A DNA stretch of 64,000 nucleotides from Glossina fuscipes (lineage: Eukaryota; Arthropoda; Insecta; Diptera; Glossinidae). Below, one piece after another: positions 27,401-42,400 of the stretch. The first letter of the stretch is position 1, and every line of letters begins with the position of its first letter. The stretch is taken from positions 3,212,454 through 3,276,453 of the forward strand of contig NW_023998564.1 of NCBI RefSeq assembly GCF_014805625.2, given 5' to 3'. The notes below the pieces were generated by a model that worked only from the letters and a program-made list of their open reading frames with translations, had not been told where the DNA came from and did no database searches. Position numbers and translations under genes: made by a program.

Positions 27401-30400
27401 TACTTTGTCTTTCACAACAGTGTTTATCAGTGCTTATTTACAATTATATTTCTTACATGTAGGATTATTCACAATTTGTTTTGGCCGTACTCTCAGCTCA
27501 AATGTTCTTGCCCGACTAACTCCCCCTTCCACAAATATTCTATTTATATACATTTTTACAAGCATGTTACTATACCTAAATTTATGGTTTTGTTTCTAAT
27601 CCCAGCCTGCTTTTCCTCTAATCGTTTTCATCGCCCTGCAGCTGCATGAGGCGCCTGCGAATGCTCATTTGGTTTTTATTTCTTTAGGGAATTTATTATT
27701 AGGGAAAATTACTTAGCTGACATTAACTGGATTTGGGATTTTCGTAACAGTATTGAGTTTTTTCGTATTAGGCAGGATGCGAAGAAAAAAACACCGTATT
27801 ATCAAAAATTAATATTTAGTGGAGTATCCTTTTTGCATTTACACGTTTGGACATATTTTGTATTATTGTTTCTTGTGTAAGAAACAAGGGTCTTACTCTT
27901 TTCTTCTTATAATCTATTTTTCCTCTCTTAGACGGAAGAGTTTGGGTGTTTTCGCACACGGTTATCTAATTCATCCCACATATTTTTAATGCGGTTCATT
28001 CCTGATGATTAGGGAAGAGAGTGAACCACTTTGGGACAATTATATAAGACGCCTCCTGAATTAAGCGCGACTTAAGCTTGAGGTCGTCATCTTGGTAGAA
28101 TTGAATATTTCCAAAATTTGAATAAATCCAAGTTCGCCCACAGTTTATTGCAAACTATTCTCCAATATTCTTAAATAAATCTCCTTGTTTAGAATGCCAT
28201 CCGTAAACACCAATTTTCCGACAATCCAATGCATGCCCACACTATGATATAGCCATTGCCATGCTCGCCGCAAACCGTTGCGACAAGAACTTAATAGGAA
28301 ACTAAGACTAGAATTTGTCAGGAAAAACGGCCAATCCTTAGCGAAACGACTAAAGGAAATATAACGAAAAAAAATGAACTTAGAAACGTGTTTTTTCGTC
28401 TAGTCTTGTTTTCCAGTTGCGTTCTTGTACCAACGCTTGTGTTACCTCAAGTGTTATGGGAATATATACGCTATCTCTGCGGGCGCTTTCAGTCGACTGC
28501 CGTTTAAAACCATATTGTAGATTTCTTCAACATCCTTAGTTTAATAACCACAGTTTTGCATGCGATTCGGCACTCCGTACACTTAATTTGAATTCTGTTA
28601 TCTACTGTTTTATTGTCGTAAACGAACGAATCCCCAGACTAGAATCGAGCTCGCCTTTGTTTTGGATTGGGCTAACTATTTTCAAATGAATCCTGGGTCG
28701 ATGGCTAATCTTTTTGTAAGTTAACAAAATAACAAGAACAGAGTGTTTACCCATATCTATTTAAGTAAATTTCTTCGATTACCATAAAAATCTTTTTTCA
28801 TCAAGCCTTCAATCGGAAAGCTGCTAAAGTTCTGAAAACTGTTACAATTTAAGAAATATATTGGAACTGCTAGTTATATGGCAAGGTCACGAAAATACAA
28901 TAGAAAATATAGAGTCTAATGCGAGTGACCAAATAAGAAGGAAATTTTATAAAGATCAGAAGAAAAAAGTTAAACACAGGCTCAATAAACAAGATAGCCG
29001 CACAAAACTAAGCACGGAAATGTTCAGAGTAAAGTGAAAGCGTTTGCAACCCGTATTGAAGGATAGGAGCTCAACGTACGCGAAAGTACGAGTAACAAAT
29101 TTTTCGTTAACATTTTATCTATGAAATAATTAAAAACTTGATGGATTGTTGAAATCATCGTGATATTCTTATTTTTGTTGCATTTCCGCATTTCCACGAC
29201 GCACTGTTCTTTCGGCCTTATATGTATTTATTCACATTTAGTTTTATTTGTTTTACTATGGCAGGCAGCCCAAGTTCCAACGGTTTTGGTTTTCAAACTT
29301 CATCGATATTTCGTTGTCAACATAAATATTATACCGCTTATTAGGATGTAGTATCAATTCTTCAGCTACAGTCTTCTGAAATTATTGCCATTTCCCGGAT
29401 ATAATTTAAAGTTACAGATATCGCCAATCTTCTATTCACATACCATTGTATGTAAAATTCCGCATTTAACTGATTACAAGGCAGTATATAGTCTGAATTT
29501 TAGTCAATCACCCCATCTTTCAATCATTCTCTTATCTATCGACTAGTTTTTAGTGGAAGTGTACACCTTATTTACTTGCGATGAAATGAAAATGAACGGT
29601 CATCGCCACACAACGAAAAGCACAAGTTTGTACACTCGGAAGTTTCGCGAAGTTAAACGAAATGCGCAAATATTTGCATATATTAGATAATATAAAATTC
29701 AAATTTACCTAGACGACATACAAATATGGTTTTCATTCCTTTTTTTCTCCTAGAAATTGTTTTCGAAAATAGAAGCTCGATCGCAAAGTTCGGAACACAA
29801 ATAAAGACAAGCATAAGGATTGGTTTTTGGTTTTGCAAACTTCTCGTACGCTGCGCTTTGATTGCAAATGCCTTAAAGTAAAAGTTAGTCTGTTGTGTAT
29901 TAGACATATATTCTTTGGCTTTTGTTATTCATCGCTGTCAAGCTTGTTTCACTTCGCTTTTTAAGTGTTTTATTTATGAGCCTTATTTTTGAACTGTCAC
30001 TTAACTTATTTGACTGCCATTTAACATTGTCATCTTAGTTTTTACAAATTTCCATCGCTATTTATATATAAACGTAATATAAGAAGTTGTGAATCCGCGT
30101 GAGTGGGCGAGTAGACGAGAGTCTCGACTTTTAACTCAATTCTCGTGGGTTCAAATCTCAAGTGCGGTAGAGTTTTTAATAAAGCCGAAAGCCTTAGATG
30201 CTTGCGCTTTAAGAATTTAGTCTTAGTATTTACCCAGTTAGCGCCTTCTGGTATTACCGTGTGACCGTTTGCTCTCTTTAGATCACAGCTCAAATATGCC
30301 CAAATCTGCATCGTAAATCACTAAAAAGCAGCTTTTGATTTTGGGATTTAACAAAAAACTTTTTAATATTATTTCGATTTTCTTTAATAACATTTCAGCT

Positions 30401-33400
30401 AATTTTCGTTTCCAAAAAAGAGCTTTTGACCAGTCTTGGTGACTAGTGCTTCAAATTCAGTCAAATATCTCGAAAATTGCGACCTATAAATTGAACACCA
30501 GAATGCGTCAAACGAGCTTAGACCGGCTCAAAATATAATTCTGAATCAATCGGTATAAAAAAGTGGCTCGGTTTTAAATTCTACACACATCCGCATAAAA
30601 TCATTGCACCCTGTTAAATTGTGTGGGGTATAAATAGCAAGTCAAACGTCATTGACGGAGACGTCCTGCTATGCTTGTTGTCACAAATTCTCAGATAAAT
30701 GCTTAGTTTTCATAAGAAGATTGATATGAGCAACAAACCTCGAAAGAAACCTATGTGATCCATATTATGCATAATTTATGCTCCATAATTTGTATATAAA
30801 CAAGCAAAAATATTATAGTCAGGCAAAGCTGATTATTAGTTACCCTGCACAAATTCGTTATTTACTTGTTATGGTAATAATACATCAAAACCTACACATT
30901 ATTTTGATGCAAAGGAATACTTTTCATTAGAGCTTACATATTGGAGTATTTCCAAAACATATATATTCTTCCCATGTAAGGCTTTGCCAAATATTTGCTT
31001 TGGGGAAATTTTCATTACATTCACATAAAAAGGAAACCTTGCTCTGAAATGCTTAGTATTCGGAAGAAATCTTATATGATGTGAGGTCGAGAAAATAAAT
31101 CCGTGTGGCTTAAATTTGATTCGGTTAATTTTTATGTCAAATTACTCTCATGCTTTACATATACGTTAACCTCATCATAAAATATTAGCAATTAGGCCTT
31201 TTTCTCATATATAAGAGTTTTACCTATCCTGAGAATCCTTCTATGCGATGGTATCCAAAAAAAACTACGTGATAAAAATTCCGTAAGGTTGATTTAAATT
31301 TCAATTCACCATTACAAATCAATTTTCACAATTTTTGAAATTTATAGTTGATTAATTTTTTCTTAATAACACCAGCGATATGGGTATCAAATGAAGGTAG
31401 GCAAGGAAAGTGGAATGTGCCAAGCCAAGTGCGTTAATTCTGAATTAGTTATGGTGGCGTGGTTGATTAATTATTTCTTACCAATACTTTTCAGTGAACT
31501 AACAGGTGGAAGATCAATTTTATCTCATTCACTTTTTTAATACAATAAAAAAAAGCGGGGGCGCTAAAGATGTTAAAGATTTTTGCGGCTAGTTGGTACA
31601 TTAACCGAATAGTACTTTCTTAAGTGTTTTTTTTTTTTTTTTTGTATTTTCAAATGACTAAGTGATTGTTCATGTGATATACTGAACTTTCAAAAGCTTA
31701 AAACCTTAGAAGTCCGCCATGTATGTGTTCCCCTACTCACATGACGTCACGTCAATTTATTTTTTGTACAAGAACATTTTAAAATTCAAGTGCCTTAGAA
31801 AATTCGTATATATGGCTGTCATATGACTGTTATTCGATGTGTTCAGTTTTTATTGTCGGCATTTATGCTTTATGATCAATTTCGGTTGCCATAAAATGAC
31901 ACTTGAGTTGATAGTCGCGATCATCTGCCTACTTGGCCACTTAGATGCGAGTGCTTTAAATTTTTAATCGTCGAATTTATTTCTCTGTCTACTAACTAAT
32001 AATAAACTAAGTGAGAGAATATAGTAGAAAGTCGTTTGTCACTGAATATAATTTTTGAAAATTATACCTCTTTTCTATATAAAGATTGAGTTTTCGTAGC
32101 AACAGTTGAGAGCGGATTTAAAATATTTCCGCGGCCCAGTCAAATTTTTCGCACTAATTTAAAATGCTAAAATACTATTACTCAGCGAATTTCGTCGAGA
32201 AATTTTGAAAATTGCAATCTTTTTCCATATAATAACTTTTGAAAATAGGATGTTATATGGGGAGTGGTCGACAAAGTGGACGGATTCGAATCATTTTTAA
32301 TAGCGGAGCGCAGCATTGTAGTTTTTCTTTGGGCAACAACACCTCAATGTGCCAAACTTCATCATAATATATAAAAATTTTTGCTGTAGATCGAGCAGAA
32401 AAATACTTGCACAGACATCAGAAGGACAAACAACTTTGGACTCGTTCAGAAATTATTCTGAATCGATAGGTACAATAATATGTGAGTCTACCTTAAATTT
32501 TTGTGGGTGTTAGATGCGTCTGCACAAACTTTATATACCTTACGCCACAGAGCACCCCTTTAGGGTATAATTACAACTTGCATCAACTTTTATCATAAAA
32601 TATTACTAATACTCTCGATCGTGACCGAATCTTTTATACCCATCACCGTTATCCTAAAAAAAAAAAAAAAACAAAAGACCTAATTTTCATGCTCTATAAT
32701 ACGGAATGACCGCTGCTGATTTTTTCTGATTTCAAATTAAAATTTTTTGTCGCGTAGGCGCGTGGGCGTGTTCTGCTCAATTCCAAATTCTTTTGCAAAT
32801 TTGTAGGCGATATTTTCATCTTTGGTACCGGGAGAATGTGTACCACAAATCTTACATAGTTGCACGGACAGAAAAATGAACTTAGCTGCACTCGAAATTT
32901 TTGAAGCTTGTTTATGCGATTTATAATGTGCGTTCAAATGTTTCCACGTTTCTCTACTACAGTTTAAGAGAAATGAGCGAAAAACCAATTTTTATGCCCA
33001 TTTCAATAATACCGTTCGTGCAAGAACTTCTTAAGTTTTTGCCAAATTTAGCTTTAGTTTTGCGGGCAGAAGCATGTTTATAATAGATATTACACGGATG
33101 GAGAGATGGGCATGTTTGAATCGATTTAGAATTTGATGCTGATCAAGAATATATATACTTTGTGGAGCCCCTGATGTTGACTTTCTGGGCGTTATTGAGG
33201 TCAAACTAAATCTACCCTATGCTCTGGCAAGCAAAGCTGTATTAGCCATCTTAAATTGAGACTACATTTTCGGTTTTTCTCTCAATTAGAAAATCCAGAC
33301 AATCACTCTCTTTAAGTAATAGCTATCATTTCATTACAGTAAGTTAATAGACTTTTCGCAAAAAATAAATATAGAAATACAATGAAAACAACGGGGCGCC

Positions 33401-36400
33401 ATATATTTTTTTAAAATATCGATAGAGATATACAATTAAGAAAGGAATAATTATTTTTATAAATAAGTTTGCGTTAAGTGCGTTAGGACCGTTAGAGCGG
33501 TAGAAGACATAGACAAGGAAGCGAAAGGCCTTACTGTAAACACCTACAACGAACTAAAAAAAAAAAAAAGTATTTTAAATTATTTTTATATAACTCTGGC
33601 ATTATACATTTTACTTTTCGCAATTCTTTGCTTTGTCGGTGGATAGGAATCGATAAAGGTGCGGAAAAACGCCTCCTCCACCTATAATAACTTTAATGAA
33701 TGCGTCAAGTTCTTTATCACCACGAATTGCTAGCTGCACATGACGTGGCGTAATAGGTTTTACCCTGAACTGAAAACTTTAGCTCTTATCTATTCCAATA
33801 TTGAAGAGAGATATAAGATTTTAAGACTGTCTATACCACCTATACGCGTCTTAAAGTCCAACGGGGCACAGCTCTTCTTATTCTCTTTTTATTCGTTTCG
33901 CCTGTGGTTTTTTTTCAGCCATTTTCAGACACTTTGTTTTGTTTGTAGCTCTCTTCAGTATAGTGATTCAATATTTTCTGGAAATGAATTTTCCTTTCCT
34001 GAAATAATAACTTTAATTTCAGCCTCGCCTAATATAAATTGCGAAATATAGTTCAACTTATGTAAAGTGAAAAGTTTTTCTTTTACTTGTTTTACATCCT
34101 ACATTACTTATGGTACAGTAGTATTGTGCGGATGTAGGCAACAACCAGTAGTACTTGAGATAGGTCCATCGATTGAAAGTCATGTTTTGAACCGCTAAAC
34201 TGTCCGCTTTTCCGCCTTATTTCTTGTGTTGAACTTGCAAATCGGATCAGAACACATTTTTTTTTTTTTACTTTTTATGTGCCGCCTTTTCTGAAAAGTC
34301 AATATGCGAATACTTTAGTACGATGTAGGGTGATTTCACTTATTTTATGATGAACTTTTTTCTGTTATGAAGAAGATTACTAAATATCGGAATTTGTTTT
34401 TGAAAAGCTAGTAAAGTTCGTACCATTGATGAATTTATAGTGTGTTCATATTGGTGCTGCATTTATACATGCGTTCATCCATGCAATTGCCTGCCTATAA
34501 CGTCAGCAGACCGTCCCCTTCACTCTTTCTTTGATTACGCTCAAGGGCCGTTCACATCAGTTTACAGAATACCAAACTCTGGGATTCTACGTGACGCCTA
34601 AATGGTTAAATTATTTGGGATTTGTTTGAGATAAAGGAACATGGAAAAGTTGATAATTCTTTTACAATACTCCCACTCGAAAGACGTCAATCCAACCCAT
34701 ACGAAAAACGAGCTACATTCTGAGCTAGGTAAGTCCGCATTCTTTTTACCCATGACCAAAATAGTCAATGATAAAATAGAAACTAGGCTATCAAACGGCT
34801 GAGAAAACCGAATCAAAGGCAAAGACAATTCCATCTGCTGAGAATATCATGGCGTTAGTTCTATTGTAATTGATGGGATCATTTTTATTCATTATCTCCC
34901 AAAACGACACAAAATCAACTGCGAGTGTTATGCGAGCCTAATGTAACGGTTTAGAGCTAAAATTCAGAAAGAACGTACGTATTAGGAGAAAGAAAAAGCT
35001 TTGGTTCATTAAGATACTATGTTTAGAAATAAAGAAATTTTTTTATAAAAACGTTCGTCAGGAATAGCATTTCCGCCACTGGAACTGCTCTCGTATATTG
35101 TGTTTTAATCTTTGTCCGTAGCACTTTAAAAGGAATATTTATTTCACCACTCATTACATGCTTTGCATATGAAGACAATCGATTCTTGTATACTTTATCG
35201 AATTACTTTGACTCTTAAGGGAAATCGGATGTAGGCTTTAAATTCGAAAACTATTTTGGAATTTCGCAAACAAATTCCGAGAAAAATGAAAACAGTCACC
35301 AACGATCCGAATAGTTAAATAAACAACTGGAGCAAAATTAAGTGGATAATCAAGTTAAATGTTAATCTAAGTAGGTTTTTAAATACAGAAGCAAAAAAGT
35401 ATTCCGATTTATCGTTTTGTTAATAAGGGATTCTAAACCCATCGGATCTTGGTTATCTTGTTCAAATGTTTTTCCATCTGTTGTTAGAAATTTCACAACT
35501 GAAAAAATTTAATATAAATAGGTAAAAGTCGAGATATATTGTTTCAGGCTTCGCCCACAGATCAAAAGTTCAAAAGTGGCTGTGATTTCTCACCAATGTA
35601 TCTAAATAACTAATAAAATTGTTACGAAATTTTCTTTTTCGGATACTGTCCGTATCACTGAATCGTAGATATTTTTTTAAGAGAAACACATTTGCACGTT
35701 TTCACTTCAAGATTCTTTTATTTACCATCAATTTGTTTAAGAGTAGGACTATTTACATTTTACTTTGCCAACATTCTTGAATTCTCAACGCTCATATTCT
35801 TTTTCGACTCAAATGTTCTTGTCCGACTGACTCTGCCTTTTGCAAATGTTTTGTTTGTATACATTTTCACAAGCGTATTACCTACGTTCATGACTTCATT
35901 TTTAACCTGTTAAACTGCTTTTCGGCTAATCGTTTTCCTCGGCCGGCAGCTGCACGACGCGCCGCGAATGTGCACTTGGGTTTTCCCTCTCTACGGAATT
36001 TATTACTTGGAAAAATCAATTAGTTGGAATCAATTGGATTTGCGATTTCCGTAACAATATAATATTCTTTTCGATTACTTTTTACCTTCAATAGATAACT
36101 ACTTACAATTTGACCGGAAAAGTTACCAAGAATATTTAAGAAATTCTTGGACAAAGAGTGCTACTGGATGAAGATCAAAAGTTATTCTAAGTAATACATT
36201 GTTACGAAAATTTCAAAACCCAGTTAATTCCAGCTAAGTAATTTTCCCTAGTAATAAATTCTCTAAAGAAGGAAAAACCAAATTTGCAGGCGCGAAAGCG
36301 ATTACAGGCCGATGAAAACGGTTAGCGGAAAAGCAGACAGGTAAAAACCAAGTGCACATTCGCAGGCGCGTCATGCAGTTGCAGGCTAATGAAAACGATT

Positions 36401-39400
36401 AGTGGGAAAATCAGTCAGGGATTAAACTTAAAAACTATGAATTTGAGTGCAGTAACATGCTTGTAAATATTTATATAATTAGAATCTTTGTGGAAGGGAG
36501 AGTTAGTCGGGCAAAAACATAGAAGTTGAGAGTACTTCTAAAATAAAATGTGAATAATCATACATTTAAGGAATGTAATTGTAAATATTATTATTATTAT
36601 CATTAATTTCCCCAGAGAAATAAATTCTAAGACTAGACTCTTAAAAGCACTAGCATCTAAGGCTATTGGCTTTTATTAAAAACTCTACGGCACTTGAGAT
36701 TCGAACCCACGACCATTGACTTGCTAATCGAGATTATTAGCCTTCGGCTACTCAGGCGGATGATAATTGTAAATAAATACTCTTACTGTTAAGGAATGCA
36801 ATTGTAAATAGAAGAACTTTGAAGAGTATTTTTTTTGATCAAAATATCCACGATCGAGTGATACGGAGTGTATATTAGAAAAAGCGAATTTCATAACAAT
36901 ATTATAAATGATGGGTACACAACGCTTCTAAAAATGTTCTTAAACACAATATCTTTATGTTGAAAGAAAGTTTGCTGGGAAGAAGAGTCGTATTTACTTC
37001 AACGATTTCATTTTCGGAAGTTGCATTAAAAAATTTCTCTACCTTCTTTTTCTTAAACATAGAGATGTCGAAAATGCGTATTTATCTTTCATAATATTTC
37101 GCAACGATTGTATTTATTCTAAAATTCAATTTAAAATTAAATATGAATTTTTAAGTTAGAAACAGTTTTTAGCAAGTATGACAAAGTTTTGAGAAACATT
37201 TACAATGTGGGCTATAAGTATTTACCGCACAGGTAAAACGAAAGTAATGCGTTTTGTTCTTATTTCATATTACAATTATTCTCTTACCGCATTGATGGCC
37301 TTAACTTAATTGAAGAGTGATTCCAGGAATTGTTAAAATCTGTTTCTAAGCAAAACTTTAGCATGTTACAATATATTGAGTACGCAAGAAGGGAAAAAGG
37401 AAAGTAAAGTTTTTAACACGAAACTTAAGCACACATGCAAAGAAATAAAAAAATGAGCAATGACAAGGTGAACGTAACGGTATAAGGGAAATAAGTTATT
37501 ACAATTGGTCACACCTTAATACAGAGATTTGGTGATTGTGTACTTAGAATGATTTATGGTCAAGACGTTCAAAAAGCAAGCAGAAATGGCACACCCAAAG
37601 TATTAAAATGTCCTTATCATTAGTTACGAGTGACAAGAATTTTAAGGTCTTTTCTATTCATTATTTTTGACATGCCACAGTTTAATTTAGTCGCCGGTGT
37701 AAAAGGTAAGAATTACTGAAAATGGAGGAACAATGCGAGTAATGTTTAATATAGAATTTTATAATTTTCATAATCCAATTTTCAGTATACTCTTGAGTTT
37801 GTTTTTGGTGAGATGCAAGAGATTCAACTACGTCTATTTTTGAACCTTATCTTTACAATCGAGACAAGAGTAAGACTTATTCAACGTGACAGTAACGGAC
37901 AAATTAACAAATAGATCAAATAAGTAAGAAAATCTCATATATATGGTTTTGGGGGTTGTCATAATGTGCTGACAGAATCATAAAAGTTTGCTTTCATTTT
38001 TTTATTAAAAACAATTTTCTCCTTAAATTTAATTTTTGCATATCTGCAAATTGCCACGATTTTGTAGTTAAATTTTTTATCGTTTTTTCAAAGGCGAGAA
38101 CGTAAATGTCTATCCTTATTACCATTTCCTGGCCATGCCCTTACAATCTTCGATATGGCCTACCATTACTATACGTACGAGTTCATATTTTTCCAGGCTT
38201 CTTCGTTTTTTAATACGCTCTAATTGCTTACACGTAGTGTTTATTCTTCCCACAACTTCCGCATTGGATATGCGATAAACATCACACAGGCTTCCAGTCT
38301 GTTCATTGTACTGATTTCTAATGTCTAAGATTTTAGGCCGTACAAGAGCACCAATCATATAAAAAATTTCATGAAGCGAAGGCGAAGGGATGAGCTAAGT
38401 TCCTGGGTTGCTAGAATTTCCCGACATTTCGTGGAATATGATGTGGCTCTTTTTATTCCTCTCTTTATTTCCATGTAGCTGTCCCAGGCTTCGTGTAATG
38501 TGAACACAAGGTATGCAAACTTGAAGAATATTTATACATTTTCTTATTAATTGGTCGAGTAGCGTTTGCGTATGGAGTTTTCGCTGGACTTACAGTACTA
38601 AATTTGCTTTTGCTGATATTTAAGTTTAACTTAAAGTTGTTAATCATTTTCACAGTTGCATAAACCGCATATCGGATGTTATTATTGGAATGGTCGTTGA
38701 CCTCAATGAATGTCTCGACTGTTTGAAAGCTTTTTTAGAAAATTACATCCGTTATTTATGCGAAACATTACTGCGAACATACCACGGCCGAGTCCCGAAT
38801 GTCCTTAACGGTGAACTCTTCAGCTTTGTGTTTTTATTTTGGCACATTAATGAATTTGAGTGACAGTTGTACCCTTGATAAATAGCTTTAAAACCTCAAA
38901 GAGATAAGAGTGTTCGGGTTTTTTGCCTGTGTTACAAAGACATTAACGAATTCAATTTTAGTACTTTAGTGCTATGACTTTTCTTTGAAAGTCTGTTTAA
39001 TTTTTAGGATGTATTTTTGTTTTTTTGATATCTTCAAGTTTTCATATCTTGAGACATTTTTTCTTTTGCAAATGGTCCTTTTGACCGCAATTTAGTGACC
39101 ACCGTTGCTGATAAGTGTTCGCTCATTACGTTCGATCCATTAAATGTGGTGACAAAAAATGTCAAATTTACATAAACACACTCTCAGGCACACGGGCTTG
39201 CAGTAACCTCTTATGAATATAAGCCTCAATACTCATTTCCTCACTTACATGCCATGACAAAGTGTAATTAGTCTCTATGAACGTATCACTGATGTATACA
39301 AACATATATGTCTACATATGTATGCACCTACACATTGTTCTGGTGTAATGTGTGTGAATCATTGCATGTGTAGCAAATGCATGATAAGAATGGCCATATA

Positions 39401-42400
39401 AATGTGTAAAGCGGACAAGCTTGCATCTGCATATATACGTATATATATATGTATATGTGTTACATATATATTCATATTTATATATATATAGATTCAGACT
39501 TTCATTTTAAGTTATGGCAGGAGGCAGGAAAGGTCATTACAGGAATGACTGTGATTTTCAATGAAAAATTACATATATTTATAAAGATTGAAGAGAAAAA
39601 ATTTTTGTTTGTAGCTGTGGTTGTTTGCATCGCAGAAGGATATCGGAAAATTGCTCTTAAGTAAGTCGTAAAATTTTTTCTTTTTTGTAAATGACAGCAA
39701 AAAATTATCCTTATATTCTATATTTTATCGAAAAATTATATTTAAATATAGAAAAAAGAAAAAACACACACATAAACAAACTATATTGCGAATGGAATTA
39801 TGTTTGTTGACCTACATAAATTCTATACCGAAAAATAAAAAAGCAAAAAAAGAAACCTTCTTTAAAATAAAATATCCAGTAACGAGAGGATGCACGGTTT
39901 TGCGTGAATGTACAAAGGAAGTACAATGTCTAGCTTCCTTCGTTTTCATTTTTAGTCGCACTTTCAGGTTTAAAAATGGAAACTGTTAAACTGTTAGCTG
40001 AGCTGAGCGTATGCTTACAAAGAGACGAGGCCTAGGGGAGAAGCAGTATAGATTGCAATTGAAAAAGTTTACATATGTACTGCGCGCATACGAAAAGAAA
40101 CGTATAAACATCTAAATGAAAACATTAGGAAACTGAGGAGATAATTTTTGTATCATATTTTATGTAATACAATTGAATAGGATTGAAAAGACTTGTAATT
40201 TTTTTTTTTTGTTTTATAAAGTAGAGCAAATATTTCATGTAATGAGTTAAAAAAACTTGAACTCGCCTTGAAAACAAATTTTTAATGCCCATCGCTGGTT
40301 AAGTTATTACAAAGTTCTTTTTTTTCTTTCGGTTGAAAATTGATTGAATAAGTTGGCTGTACCAAACTTTTAGATGACTTTGATGAACATTTAAAAAGTT
40401 TTGGATCAGTGTCGTCTGTCATCAATATTAACGCATGCTCGTAGGGTTGAAACCATTAGAAATGTAATGAATGTAGAAAAATCACATAAACCTATTTTTT
40501 GTGCTTTTTAATCAATAATTTATATAAGACGGATGGACGGACAAAGGCTGATAATGAAGATACAGTTAGCTACTCTTTCGCAGCTGAATCTTTTATACCC
40601 ATCATCGTGATTTTAAAAAAGGCTATAAAGGGAAAATAAATTAATTTTCGTACTCTATAGCATTGGGTAGGCACGGTTGAGGTTTTCTATTCTCAGAAGA
40701 AAAGTGGAAATTTATATGAAAAACAATAGTGTTCACAGTTGTTGTTACATTTCTCTGTGAGCATTGTCCTGTGATCGGTCTACGTCATTTTCAGTATTTT
40801 TTTATTTTTTATCTTTTATAGGCGAATGAGAGAATGCTTATCATAGATACTGTGCAGTTTGGCAGACGGACATGCTTAGGTGCATTCAGAATTTGAGCTG
40901 GACCAAGAATTTATATACTTCATGGGACTTTTGAAGCTTGCTTCTCCGGGTTATAAAAGTATTGCAAACAAAATTAAATTTTGATACATTACCATATTGG
41001 GTAGACGTGGTTAATGTCTTCCATTTTTGAACAGGTGTTATAGCAACGTGAACAGAATATACCTTCAAATATTTGTAGATTTATCTACTGTAGTTTATGC
41101 AGAAAACCAATAGTTTATTTCTTTTGAAAAGCAGACACACTCCCAATTTACAAGTACTACGTACGTATGATTCCGCCAATTTGAGGCCCAAAGCTTCTTC
41201 TTTGCGGCCAAGAAAATGTTTAAAACAGTCCTTCAGACGGGCAGGGTTAAATCGATTCAGATTTTGATGCTGATCAAAAATATTTGGGGGATGCTTGAAG
41301 CTTTCTTCTGGGCGTTAAAAACATTTCGAAAAAATGAATATACGCAGCTTGCTGTTATGAAAATCCTTCTATCTATAACATATACTACGTGTTACCGCTG
41401 GAATGGCAAAATTGGACTATAATCCTCCGGCAGAAATTATTGAAAGCTAACACAAATATATTATTTAAAATACTGGAAAATTGTATTTGCGTTTTTATCG
41501 TTATATCATAGACTTGCGGCCAAGCTTATATTGAGTTCATACGGACGTATGCAACACGCAGAAACACTTGAAATGAACCCACTGACTAATTCAAAAAGTC
41601 ATTCTAAGCTTGTCTGTCCATCTTTCCGCCTTGCTTTTAAGTGCTCATTCTAAAGGTCGTCATTTTGATGATATTCTGGTGCAACGACGTGATTTGTTTC
41701 AAGAACGACCACTATTGAATACGTTTTGGATCACAATGTTTTTTCAACAATTTCCCACTAAATAAAAAAAAAACCGAAACATTTTTCATATGACAGAAGT
41801 ATTTATTAACTTTAGGTATATTGTAGCCAATGAAAAATGTACATTTAATATTCTTGCTTATGACATCGAAAAAGTTTCCGTAATTTCGACGTCCCTGCCC
41901 TTGTAGTTTTTTTTATTTTTTTATAATTTGCCGTAGCCTAAGGATTTTACGTGCATTTGTGATAGTGATTACATATGATGACAGCGTTAAGATTTTATTG
42001 TTTTCTTCTGCTATCTTGGGTATTTACGATGCAAATTGCAGGCCGTCTTGAATATTTGCTAGCTGAACTAGACGGTCGTGCTTTTTGCAGATATTCTGTG
42101 ATGGCTTTGTTTGCGAATCACAGCAGACCAAGAATTTTAAAATTTTCGTATTCGTTATCCCTGAAATCAGAGTAACTTTATTAGCTTTTGCATAAAAAAT
42201 TAAAGAAAATTAAACGAAGAGTAAGACAATGTTTGCTTTCAATAAATGTAACATACGTTAAAAAAGTTGAAACTTAGGAAAAATGGAAGAAAGAAAAAAT
42301 TTGTATTCATTTTGACTTTTTAAAAAAAATTTTTATGAAGCAATTCAGGTAACTTCGGCTATTACTAATCTTGTTAAGCCATATTAGGGTACGGTGGATC

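Noticed and set aside
33740..34051. 103-codon ORF
   Set aside because: No domain, signal peptide or splice support; aromatic-rich as expected from T-rich DNA.
36625..36765. Functional tRNA gene
   Set aside because: A and B boxes are present, but the sequence cannot fold as a full cloverleaf with an acceptor stem and it has a SINE body and tail with target duplication.
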